A DNA stretch of 6,458 bases from Methylocystaceae bacterium (GTDB taxonomy: Bacteria > Pseudomonadota > Alphaproteobacteria > Rhizobiales > Beijerinckiaceae), in contig PLZT01000342.1 of the NCBI GenBank assembly GCA_003152255.1, positions 423 through 6,880 on the forward strand. The letters are read 5' to 3'. The notes below the pieces were generated by a model. It saw only the letters and a program-made list of their open reading frames with translations, was not told the origin of the DNA and made no database searches. Below, one piece after another: positions 1-5,777 of this stretch. The position numbers and the translations under genes are program-made. Numbering within the stretch: position 1 is the stretch's first letter; each line of letters opens with the position of its first letter.

Positions 1-308
1 AATTTGAGAGCGCGTCAAACGCCGCGGCCTCGGCGAGTTGCCGTGTCGCTGCTCTCGCTGCAAACCTCGCAGTGTTTGTCGCCGGGAGGTGATCAGGAGC
101 GGGCGTGCTGCGGCTCAGCGCGCCAAGACTGCCCCCGGCGTAGGCGAGAGGAAACGATAGCGGCGACAAATGGTCGCGGCCACCGGCGTGACGAAGTTGG
201 CGGACCGATGCCCGATGCCGCGGAACGGCTGGGCGAGAGTGCGGCAGATAACGGCATTCATTCGCGGCCACGCCCAGTCTGAACGTGGAACTGCGCCCGC
301 CCCTATTT
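1..308. other. No supportable gene at the left end
   Basis: Reading frames are open on both strands, but none gives a recognisable protein, a convincing ribosome binding site or family motifs. The longest plus frame (about 4-282) is rich in Arg, Ser and Pro, as expected of a non-coding frame in GC-rich DNA. One minus-strand frame is open across the whole stretch and runs off the left edge with an Ala-rich end, so the N-terminal part of a gene outside the window cannot be excluded. A 50-codon plus frame starting at ATG 170 was also seen but lacks a good ribosome binding site. Confidence 0.5.
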
Positions 309-327
309 ATGCGTCAGCGTGACGCAT
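309..327. promoter_or_regulatory. Operator-like palindrome upstream of the 138-residue gene
   Basis: ATGCGTCA-gcg-TGACGCAT is a perfect inverted repeat with 8-bp arms and a 3-base centre, a typical size for a dimeric helix-turn-helix repressor or activator site. It lies about 130 bases before the GTG start of the next gene. A weak promoter-like pair follows (TCGACA at 337 and TATACA at 362, spacing 19), too poor to call by itself. No regulator gene is next to it, so the binding protein is unknown. Confidence 0.4.
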
Positions 328-458
328 TGCATTCGCTCGACATGTGTTTGAAATTGCAAGCTATACATCTGATTCGTCACGTGTTGTCGCGGCGGTCCCA
401 GTTCGTCACGGTAGCGCTCGCAGTGCAATCTTGTTGGCGTCGGCTGAGGGAAGATAGC

Positions 459-875
459 GTGTTCGCGATCTACCATCTCTCTGAGAGCGACAGCAATCGC
501 CATCCGGCGGCGTGCGGTTTCGCCGCGGAGAAGTCCCCGCCACAGGGGCAGGCGCTTGACGCTTTGCGCTCCTCTGATCTCCTCGACCGGTTCTATTCTT
601 GGCGTGGAGCGTCAAGAGAACGTTACATATGCTCGATCTTCACCCTCGAAGACGAAACGATAATCGCCGATTTCGTGCAGGCTGTCGTCATTGGCGTCGC
701 GCGAGACGCAGTCGGGCGTCGACCGGTGTGCGTTCTCTCGACAAACGATTTCGACACGAAGAACGGGCGAGCAATTCGCGTGGAGGGACGTGCGCTTGGC
801 GTCAACGAATGGCACGTTCATTTTGGCTCCGAAGACGCCGGGCTGAGCGATCTTGCGAATGCGCTCTTGAGCTGA
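459..875 (+). CDS. Unrecognised 138-residue hypothetical protein
   Basis: I do not recognise a family. The frame is open upstream to 285, but GTG at 459 is the best start: it has a strong ribosome binding site (GAGGGAAG at about 446-453, spacing 5-7). The upstream codons (285-458) carry a palindrome and read poorly as protein. From about residue 45 the composition becomes natural, with a short aromatic stretch (FYSWRG), a beta-like run ending YICSIFTLED, a hydrophobic helix (FVQAVVIGVARDAV), the strand VCVLST and then a His-containing segment (NEWHVHFGSEDAG). This suggests a small soluble alpha/beta protein with no signal peptide or membrane segment. It stands alone; the next gene on the same strand starts 206 bases later. 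A real gene is likely; function unknown. Confidence 0.6.
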   Translation: MFAIYHLSESDSNRHPAACGFAAEKSPPQGQALDALRSSDLLDRFYSWRGASRERYICSIFTLEDETIIADFVQAVVIGVARDAVGRRPVCVLSTNDFDTKNGRAIRVEGRALGVNEWHVHFGSEDAGLSDLANALLS

Positions 876-1081
876 TCTACGGCTCCGTTTTGTGAGGCGC
901 CGCAGGCGAGTTTCGAAAAAGCCCCGATCCCGATCATCCCAAGGTCGCGGCGCCTGTTGACGATCCGGCTGCGACGTGCCCACCCATATCGTTCCTGGAT
1001 GATTTCGCGGCAGCGCCGCTTTCGCACGGCATCCCCTGAATAAGGTTTATGATGCTCGTTCATCAAACAAAGGAAACCGCG

Positions 1082-1300
1082 ATGACAAAGCAACCGGGCC
1101 TCGACAACCGCCACAGAGACAAGAACGGCGAAATCGCCAAGAAGCACGGCAACACGCTCATATCCACGTTGCGCCAGACCTATGGCGCCGGGTTCGCTCC
1201 GGGGCGTTCCGGTGACGAAAAATTGAAGGACCTGCTGCACGACCTCGACGAGCCGTCTCTCACGCATCTGATCCACGACTTGCGGAAGAACCCCACTTGA
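1082..1300 (+). CDS. Conserved small protein (72 aa), function unknown
   Basis: ATG at 1082 is preceded by AGGA (1071-1074) at 7 bases, a good ribosome binding site. It is preferred over the in-frame ATG at 1049, which has none. The protein is highly charged and soluble. It begins MTKQPGLDNRHRDKNGEI, continues with KKHGNTLISTLRQTYGAGFAPG, and ends in a short helix-rich part around LLHDLDEPSLTHLIHDL. From memory, this layout (an LD.RHRDK.GEI.KKHGNTL start, a TYG.GFA turn and a DEPSL.LL.D end) recurs in many short proteobacterial hypothetical proteins without an assigned function. It appears complete. A TATGAT box at 1048-1053 could be a -10 element, but no good -35 is seen. Its end lies next to a decayed DNA-repair gene on the opposite strand. 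Confidence 0.75.
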   Translation: MTKQPGLDNRHRDKNGEIAKKHGNTLISTLRQTYGAGFAPGRSGDEKLKDLLHDLDEPSLTHLIHDLRKNPT

Positions 1301-1304
1301 TTCC

Positions 1305-1483
1305 ACGGCGACGGTGAAACGACGCCGCGACTTCTCATCGGTTGACCGCGCAAGTCCGCGCGACGGCGCGCACGGCATTGAGATTCTCGAACGCCGGGCG
1401 ATGCCCGCATAGCTCGCCATCGATCCGGAAGGGATGTCGCGCAAGGCCTGCCAGAAGAAATGCTGGAAGGTCGTCCCCGGCAT
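1305..1483 (-). pseudogene. Relic of Ada/Ogt-type O6-alkylguanine-DNA methyltransferase
   Basis: The intact enzyme moves alkyl groups from O6-alkylguanine in DNA to its own Cys in a PCHR motif. Read from 1483 downwards, one frame gives GTTFQHFFWQALRDIPSGS followed by MASYAGIARR, which matches the family's GT.FQ..VW.AL..IP.G...SY.EIA segment. Ten codons later the match continues in the next frame as NAVRAVARTCAVNR, the family's .AVRAVA.ACA.NP segment; the distance fits a net one-base deletion. TGA follows at 1337-1335. Keeping that frame, VAASFHR falls exactly where PCHR should be, with TTT (Phe, 1319-1317) in the acceptor-Cys position. The N-terminal part is absent or unrecognisable. With a frameshift, a stop and the lost acceptor residue, it cannot be functional. 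Ada C-terminal domain and stand-alone Ogt cannot be told apart. Confidence 0.8.
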
Positions 1484-1591
1484 GTCGTCGGGGCGGGTCG
1501 GACCCGAGGCGGCAAAGCGCATCGGTGACAGCAACCTCATAGCCGACCATCCGATCGCCGGCGGCGGCGCGGCGCCCGCGTTCATTTTCCG

Positions 1592-1850
1592 TTTTCCCGT
1601 TCGGACGACTCGCAACGGGAAAAGAAGACCCCTTATGTTTGTTGGCTTTTCCCGTCTTTCCCGTTTTCCCGTCGCAAACAATAGAACTGGCGATCTGTCG
1701 CGTCGTCCGGCTCGGTCCATGTCTAGCGAATGACACGGGATCGAACATCCGCTTCCGGCTCCGGGAAAACGGGAAATGCGGGAAAACAGCTTCCTATCAA
1801 TTTGTTGCGCCGATCTTGGCAACGGGAAATTTCCCGTTCTGACGGGAAAA
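1592..1850. repeat. Cluster of 11 CGGGAAA / TTTCCCG motifs (iteron-like)
   Basis: The 7-mer core CGGGAAA or its complement TTTCCCG starts at 1593, 1616, 1648, 1657, 1665, 1762, 1770, 1779, 1823, 1830 and 1843. The usual extended form is (A)ACGGGAAA(A). Structure: a 10-bp inverted pair with a 12-base gap (1592-1601 with 1614-1623); a tandem triplet reading TTTCCCG (1647-1672); a tandem triplet reading CGGGAAA (1762-1786); a back-to-back palindrome (1821-1838); and a last single copy. Copies in the triplets are 8-9 bases apart. About 0.03 copies would be expected by chance in this length. Possible roles are replication iterons, a multi-site operator or a transposase-binding end; nothing in the window decides between them. 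Confidence 0.85.
1821..1838. promoter_or_regulatory. Perfect 18-bp palindrome AACGGGAAATTTCCCGTT
   Basis: Two repeat units meet head to head without a spacer, giving a site with exact twofold symmetry. This is the form expected of a binding site for a symmetric dimer, and suggests the single CGGGAAA units are half-sites. It is about 75 bases from the point where the nuclease-like relic stops matching its family. No protein that binds it can be named. Confidence 0.5.
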
Positions 1851-1876
1851 CCGGGCGGGGTAGCTCGCCGCCGTCG

Positions 1877-2068
1877 CTATGTTCGCCGGCCCGATCGGAT
1901 GCCGACAGGCGCGTCGATTTTCGAGCGCGCGGATTGTAAAAGCGCCACGTCCACGCGCTCAAGGTTCTCGACCGGCGCATAATGAATCTCGACCGGATCG
2001 GCGGTTGCTGGCGCAGTGAAGGCAAACAGGGCGAGCAGTCCGGCGACAACTGACAAGCGAAAAGGCAT
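1877..2068 (-). pseudogene. N-terminal fragment of a secreted phospholipase-D-like nuclease
   Basis: The 63-codon frame starts at ATG 2068, with CTCCC on the plus strand at 2079-2083 (GGGAG, spacing 10) as a possible ribosome binding site. Residues 1-23 form a clear signal peptide: MPFR, a hydrophobic core, then ATA before Asp24. The mature part, VEIHYAPVENLERVDVALLQ and then SARSKID, matches the start of periplasmic or secreted phospholipase-D-like proteins, where the next residues form the beta strand leading to the first catalytic domain. After Asp (codon 1915-1913) the match ends abruptly. Twelve unrelated codons follow to a stop, and no frame beyond resumes the family. Both catalytic HKD motifs are missing, so no enzyme activity is possible. 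Family assignment is from recall of a short segment. Confidence 0.6.
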
Positions 2069-2234
2069 GTGAACGCTGCTCCCAAATTTTCGCGCGGGGA
2101 CATTCTTTCCTAAACCGCCAGATTGGCGATGTTACACTTCCGTCCGGTTTCAGGTCGAGTGGCGACCCTGGTTGAAAGACAGCGCTCTTCCGGGTTTGAC
2201 CCAAAACGGGCATGGGTATTTATTTCCCAGCATA

Positions 2235-3860
2235 TTAGGCCGCTTCGCCTCTCGTTGACGAAAAGGAATCCGACCGCGCCTTCGGCCAGCTGTCTTTGAA
2301 CCTCGGGTCCTCCGTGCCGGAAAGCAGTTCGCCTGGCTCAAGGAAATGGTAGATTTTCTCGAGAGTTTCCGGCCGGCCGAAAGTGGTGCGTTTCGAGATA
2401 TGGTAGGGTCTGAGATCGGACGGGTGATCGAGGCCAGCGGCGGCGACCACCTCGGCCAGCGCCAAAACGGTCGCCCGATGAAAAGATGCGACCCGGCTCG
2501 CCTTTTGCGGAACAACGAGCGCGCGCTGCCTGATGGGGTCCTGCGTCGCAACTCCTGTTGGACATTGGTCGGTGTGGCAGCGGAGCGACTCGATACAGCC
2601 GAGCGCGAACATGAAGCCGCGCGCCGAGTTGCACCAGTCGGCGCCCAGAGCCATGGCCCGGACCATCTCGTAGGCGGTGATAATTTTGCCGCTCGCGCCA
2701 AGGTTAATATGGTCGCGAATGTTGAGTCCGACGAGGGCATTGTGAACGAACATCAGCCCTTCCCGCAGCGGCATTCCGACGTGATCGAGGAATTCGAGCG
2801 GTCCCGCCCCCGTGCCGCCTTCGGCGCCGTCAATAACGATGAAATCGGGATAGATGCCGGTTTCCAGCATGGCCTTGCAAATGCCGAGGAACTCCCCCGG
2901 ATGACCGACGCAGAGCTTGAATCCAACCGGCTTCCCAAGCGCGAGCCGACGCAGCCGCTCGATAAACTCCAACAGCCCGCGCGGCGTCGAAAATTCCGAA
3001 TGCCAAGCCGGCGATATGCAATCCCGGCCGATTGGCACGCCCCGAGCCACAGCGATCTCCGGTGACACTTTGGCCGCGGGCAGCACACCGCCATGGCCGG
3101 GCTTTGCACCCTGGCTGAGCTTGATCTCTATCATTTTGACCTGTGGCTCGTTCGCTTGCTCCGCGAACCGCTCGGGTGAAAAGCTTCCGTTCGGATTGCG
3201 GCAACCGAAATAACCACTTCCGACTTGCAAGATGATGTCACCGCCGTGTTGCCGGTGGTAGCGGGTGAATCCACCCTCGCCGGTGTCATGGGCGAAACCG
3301 CCTAGCTTTGCTCCCAAGTTGAGAGCGAGAATTGCCTTAAAGCCGAGCGCGCCGAAGCTCATGGCGGAGATGTTTAGAACCGAAATCGAATACGGTTGGA
3401 GACAGCCCGGGCCTCCCACGGTAATGCGGAACTGCTCGGCTGCGACCGGCTTTGGCGCGATGGAATGGCTAAGCCACTCAAACGACTCGGAATTGACGTC
3501 AAGCTCAGTTCCAAATGGGAACTTATCGACGGTTATCTTGGCCCGTTCATAGGCCAACGACCGTTCCCTGCGGCTAAATGGCTGACCGTCAGTATCGCTT
3601 TCGGCAAAGTACTGGCGGACCTCCGGCCGGATTTCTTCCAGGATGAAACGGATGTGACCCACAATTGGATAATTGCGGAGGAGACTGTGCCGCGTTTGCA
3701 GAAGGTCATGCGTGCCCAGCAACGCGAGCATGGCGGCGAGACCACAAGGAAGCCAGTAGACGGGATCGCTGAATGAAAGAAGCAGCAACAGGATCGCGGC
3801 GACGAGCGCGCCGGCATAGGTCACGTAGCGCCTCGTGAAGGGCAGGAGCAGGTAACGCAT
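2235..3860 (-). CDS. Membrane-anchored FMN-binding glutamate-synthase-like protein
   Basis: This is a 541-residue stand-alone form of the FMN/synthase domain of glutamate synthase (Glu_synthase family), without the N-terminal glutaminase domain. Two hydrophobic segments (about residues 15-30 and 33-49) should anchor it in the inner membrane. The synthase domain covers about 150-475, with NISAMSFGALG (163-173), GAKPGHGGVLPAAKVSPEIA (251-270), the FMN-site stretch IDGAEGGTGAGP (343-354) and NLGASGKI (386-393). Cys422, Cys428 and Cys433 (C-x5-C-x4-C, ending CPTGVATQ) keep the spacing of the 3Fe-4S ligands of true glutamate synthases, so an intact flavin plus cluster is expected. Lacking glutaminase, it probably does not use glutamine as the classical enzyme does; its substrate is unknown. 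ATG 3860 starts MRYLLLPF; ATG 3893 would add 11 residues. Neither has a strong ribosome binding site. Confidence 0.92.
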   Translation of the reverse strand: MRYLLLPFTRRYVTYAGALVAAILLLLLSFSDPVYWLPCGLAAMLALLGTHDLLQTRHSLLRNYPIVGHIRFILEEIRPEVRQYFAESDTDGQPFSRRERSLAYERAKITVDKFPFGTELDVNSESFEWLSHSIAPKPVAAEQFRITVGGPGCLQPYSISVLNISAMSFGALGFKAILALNLGAKLGGFAHDTGEGGFTRYHRQHGGDIILQVGSGYFGCRNPNGSFSPERFAEQANEPQVKMIEIKLSQGAKPGHGGVLPAAKVSPEIAVARGVPIGRDCISPAWHSEFSTPRGLLEFIERLRRLALGKPVGFKLCVGHPGEFLGICKAMLETGIYPDFIVIDGAEGGTGAGPLEFLDHVGMPLREGLMFVHNALVGLNIRDHINLGASGKIITAYEMVRAMALGADWCNSARGFMFALGCIESLRCHTDQCPTGVATQDPIRQRALVVPQKASRVASFHRATVLALAEVVAAAGLDHPSDLRPYHISKRTTFGRPETLEKIYHFLEPGELLSGTEDPRFKDSWPKARSDSFSSTRGEAA

Positions 3861-3911
3861 GGTAGTGACGGTCTCCACGGATAGCATCGGCATCCAATGT
3901 CGATGTGATCG

Positions 3912-3934
3912 GCCGCTTAAGCTGCTTGAGCGGC
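3912..3934. promoter_or_regulatory. Hairpin or operator upstream of the glutamate-synthase-like gene
   Basis: GCCGCTTAAG-ctg-CTTGAGCGGC has 10-bp arms with one G-T wobble and a 3-base centre, 18 bases before the upstream ATG (3893) and 51 before the preferred one (3860). It has no T-run on either side, so it is not a standard terminator. It could be an operator or a leader hairpin in the mRNA. Confidence 0.35.
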
Positions 3935-4181
3935 GTGTTGTCCCTCGATAGTCGGGAAGCCCAGGGAGGGCAATGGATCAAGGCGGCGGGGGATTTGAGA
4001 GATTTTGTGCGAGACGCTTCCGATCCTCAGCGGTAGCGCCTTGTGTTGAATCAAGTTGCCCCCGTGGCGAGTCCTTAAGTGATATTCTTGGGAAGGTTAC
4101 ACGGCTGCTATTGGCGCATGGGCGAGTGTGAAACCAACTTGAGGATTTTGGGCGGAAATATTTGGCGAAAGCTCGGAGTCG

Positions 4182-4196
4182 AACTATCTGATAGTT
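4182..4196. promoter_or_regulatory. Palindromic operator candidate before the haem-binding-family gene
   Basis: AACTATC-T-GATAGTT is a perfect inverted repeat with 7-bp arms and a single centre base, 37 bases before the ATG at 4234. Its position fits a site overlapping the promoter or the transcription start, as for a repressor of the GntR or similar type, though the regulator is not in the window. It is A+T-rich against GC-rich surroundings. Confidence 0.4.
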
Positions 4197-4233
4197 GCTT
4201 CTCCAAAGGTGGGGGCATTTTTGCGAGGCAATC

Positions 4234-4668
4234 ATGCATGTCACAATCGAAGCCGCCGAAGCCGCTATCCAAGCCGCACGCAAGCGCGCCGTCGAACTTG
4301 GGACCGAAATGTGCATCGCTATCGTCGACTCGGGCGCGAACCTAAAGGCGTTCTATCGCATGGACGCTGCATGGGTCGGCAGCATCGACATCGCCATCAA
4401 GAAAGCAAAGACCGCGGTCTTTTTCGGGATGCCTACAGGCCAGATCGGCAAGCTGTCACAACCGGGGGGCTCCTTGTTTGGGATCGAGCATTCCAATGAC
4501 GGCCTGATCACTTTTCCAGGCGGCCTCCCAATTGTCGACAAGGAAGGCATTCTGATCGGAGCCATCGGCGTGAGCGGCAGCACGGTAGAAAACGATCACG
4601 CCGTCGCGCAGGCGGGCGTCAGCGTCGTTGGGGTCAGCGACCTGCCAGCACATCCCTGGCGCACCTGA
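4234..4668 (+). CDS. HbpS/GlcG-family (haem-binding-like) protein
   Basis: The 144-residue product belongs to the HbpS/GlcG-like family (often annotated haem-binding or GlcG protein). Members are small octamer-forming proteins; some bind haem, and many sit beside oxidation or degradation genes without a defined role. Seen here: an N-terminal helix ([20 protein letters not shown], 4-23), the strand [18 protein letters not shown] (27-44) with the family's VD..G.L....RMD signature, a helix [12 protein letters not shown] (53-64), then PGGLPIV (95-101) and GAIGVSGST (109-117). The family's usual length is matched and there is no signal peptide, so it should be cytoplasmic. ATG 4234 has GAGG (4225-4228) 5 bases upstream. 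Haem binding itself cannot be read from the sequence. It ends 37 bases before the convergent partition operon. Confidence 0.9.
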   Translation: MHVTIEAAEAAIQAARKRAVELGTEMCIAIVDSGANLKAFYRMDAAWVGSIDIAIKKAKTAVFFGMPTGQIGKLSQPGGSLFGIEHSNDGLITFPGGLPIVDKEGILIGAIGVSGSTVENDHAVAQAGVSVVGVSDLPAHPWRT

Positions 4669-4705
4669 CCGCTCTCGAAGCGGCGGCGAATCCGCAATGG
4701 CCGGT

Positions 4706-5029
4706 TCAACGATCGAATAATCGCAAGCTTCGTTGCATGGCGCCCAGCGTCCACAACGTAAACGCCAAATATGGCACGAGAAATCCGATCTTGATCACCT
4801 CAAAGGCATCCGGTTCGGCCGAGACGTTGATCGTCACCGAGCCGATGACCCTTCGCGCCTCATCGGACTTGATCGAAGACGCCAATGAGGTTTCGACGAT
4901 TTCTTCGGGCTGATTAATCCATTGATCAACTGCTAAATCCGCCCGCGAGTGAACGATTGCGAGTCCGGGAGCAGCCGGCGAATTGGCGCTGTTCGACGGA
5001 TTTTGGAAGGAGATCGTCTTCTTGCTCAT
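4706..5029 (-). CDS. Partner of ParA, 107 aa; possible diverged ribbon-helix-helix protein
   Basis: Its ATG (5029-5027) overlaps the parA stop in an ATGA, so the two are translationally coupled in one operon. That position is usually held by a small DNA-binding (ParB-like, ribbon-helix-helix) partition partner. The N-terminal 60 residues are polar and Ser/Ala-rich, starting MSKKTISFQ and including AVDQWINQPEE, likely flexible. Residues about 63-76 (VIGSVTINVSAEP) and then VIKIG resemble the beta strand and first helix start of such partners. The C-terminal part, IGFLVPYLAFTLWTLGA (about 82-98), is hydrophobic enough for one membrane segment and ends MQRSLRLFDR. Either it is membrane-anchored or the DNA-binding helices have diverged or been lost. 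I do not recognise a close family, and the function is inferred from context only. Confidence 0.65.
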   Translation of the reverse strand: MSKKTISFQNPSNSANSPAAPGLAIVHSRADLAVDQWINQPEEIVETSLASSIKSDEARRVIGSVTINVSAEPDAFEVIKIGFLVPYLAFTLWTLGAMQRSLRLFDR

Positions 5030-5670
5030 GCTGCATTCCTGTTGGGATCGGGAAATACCGACTCCGCGAGCCGCCGCAGTTCCTTCGCGGCATCGCTGCG
5101 AGGCGCGGCTTCAATCACCGAGAGGCCGCTCGTCGCGCTTTCCGCATAGACAACTCTTTGGATTAGCGCGGTCCCGAGCACCGGAGTTTCCGGGAATTGT
5201 TCAAGCGCCGTGAGCACATCCCGGCCAATGGCCGTATTCGAGATCATTCGGTTGATGACGAACGCCGCGCGCAAGCTTTCCTTATAGAGCCGCGCCTCGC
5301 GCACCAGTTGGACGGTCTCGGCGGCGGCCCAGACGTCGTAGGGCGAGGGCTGGACTGGGATTAAAACCAGGTCGCTCGCCATAATCGCCGCGCGGCCAAG
5401 TTCATTGACGCGCGGCGCACTGTCGATGACGATCACGTCGTAATGTGCAGCCAGCGCTGGGACCTCACGATGCAAGGTGGGCTTCGCCATGCCAACCACG
5501 ACGAATATTGGCTCCGCCTGCCGCGCGCCAGACCAGGCTAGGGCGCTCCCCTGAGGATCGGCGTCAATGAGAAGGACTCGCCGCCCCGCATGACTGAGGC
5601 AGGCCGCGAGATTGATGGCGATCGTCGTCTTGCCCACCCCGCCCTTTTGGTTCAGCAGACTGATGATCAT
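5026..5670 (-). CDS. ParA-family partition ATPase, plasmid type
   Basis: This is a 214-residue, single-domain ParA/MinD-superfamily ATPase without an N-terminal DNA-binding domain, the short type found on plasmids and integrated elements; it moves DNA by ATP-dependent binding along the nucleoid. Seen: a deviant Walker A KGGVGKTT (residues 9-16, with signature Lys9 and Lys14), Walker A' LLIDADPQGSALAWS (33-47) and Walker B DVIVIDSAPR (78-87). VLIPVQPSPYDVWAA and FVINRM, typical of this group, lie further on. ATG 5670 gives the usual MIISLLNQKGG start and has GGAAAG at 8 bases; the frame stays open upstream, but those codons look non-coding. It overlaps the next gene by ATGA. No replication initiator or recognisable ParB is present, so whether it serves a replicon or is left from one is open. 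Confidence 0.92.
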   Translation of the reverse strand: MIISLLNQKGGVGKTTIAINLAACLSHAGRRVLLIDADPQGSALAWSGARQAEPIFVVVGMAKPTLHREVPALAAHYDVIVIDSAPRVNELGRAAIMASDLVLIPVQPSPYDVWAAAETVQLVREARLYKESLRAAFVINRMISNTAIGRDVLTALEQFPETPVLGTALIQRVVYAESATSGLSVIEAAPRSDAAKELRRLAESVFPDPNRNAA

Positions 5671-5777
5671 CTGGGCGTCTTTCCGCAAGAGCCAGAACGT
5701 ACGGCGAATCTCCCACCGCGAATCCGAATCGATTTGCTGCTCGGCAAGAAATCTCATCAAATAGATAAAAAGACAAC

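Larger units (their letters stand above)
1484..1876. other. Stretch without a gene between two gene relics
   Basis: No frame gives a recognisable protein. Frames open on both strands run across the CGGGAAA repeats and have implausible compositions. The content that can be named is the repeat cluster (1592-1850) and its 18-bp palindrome, listed separately. The part 1484-1590 could hold further decayed sequence of the methyltransferase relic, but no homology is visible. Confidence 0.6.
3861..4233. other. Divergent intergenic region between the two metabolic genes
   Basis: Frames crossing this stretch are extensions of non-coding frames of the neighbouring genes. It must carry the promoters of the divergent glutamate-synthase-like gene and the haem-binding-family gene. 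No strong -35/-10 pair is visible for either. A weak plus-strand pair, TTGGCG (4162-4167) and TATCTG (4185-4190) at 17 bases, would place the -10 inside the palindrome at 4182-4196. A hairpin lies at 3912-3934. Confidence 0.5.

Noticed and set aside
896..1039. Plus-strand frame of 47 sense codons with natural-looking composition ending in a stop
   Set aside because: It has no ATG, GTG or TTG start and no recognisable motif. It may be the tail of a lost gene, but nothing supports that beyond composition.
1592..1623. 10-bp inverted pair as a transcription terminator
   Set aside because: The arms are units of the CGGGAAA cluster, the loop is 12 bases and no T-run follows on either strand, so it is better explained as part of the array.
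818..1822. Long minus-strand open frame of 334 codons
   Set aside because: It runs antisense to the 72-residue gene, across the repeat array and over both frames of the methyltransferase relic. Only the GTTFQ-to-IARR part matches a family; the rest is a shadow frame.
2116..2128. CGCCA-gat-TGGCG inverted repeat upstream of the nuclease-like relic
   Set aside because: The 5-bp arms are too short to separate from chance.
2346..3065. 239-codon plus-strand frame
   Set aside because: It lies entirely opposite the glutamate-synthase-like gene, which has clear family motifs. It is a typical antisense shadow in GC-rich DNA.
4669..4683. CCGCT-ctcga-AGCGG hairpin after the haem-binding-family gene as a terminator
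   Set aside because: The stem is only 5 bp and no T-run follows on either strand. Such hairpins are frequent in GC-rich DNA.
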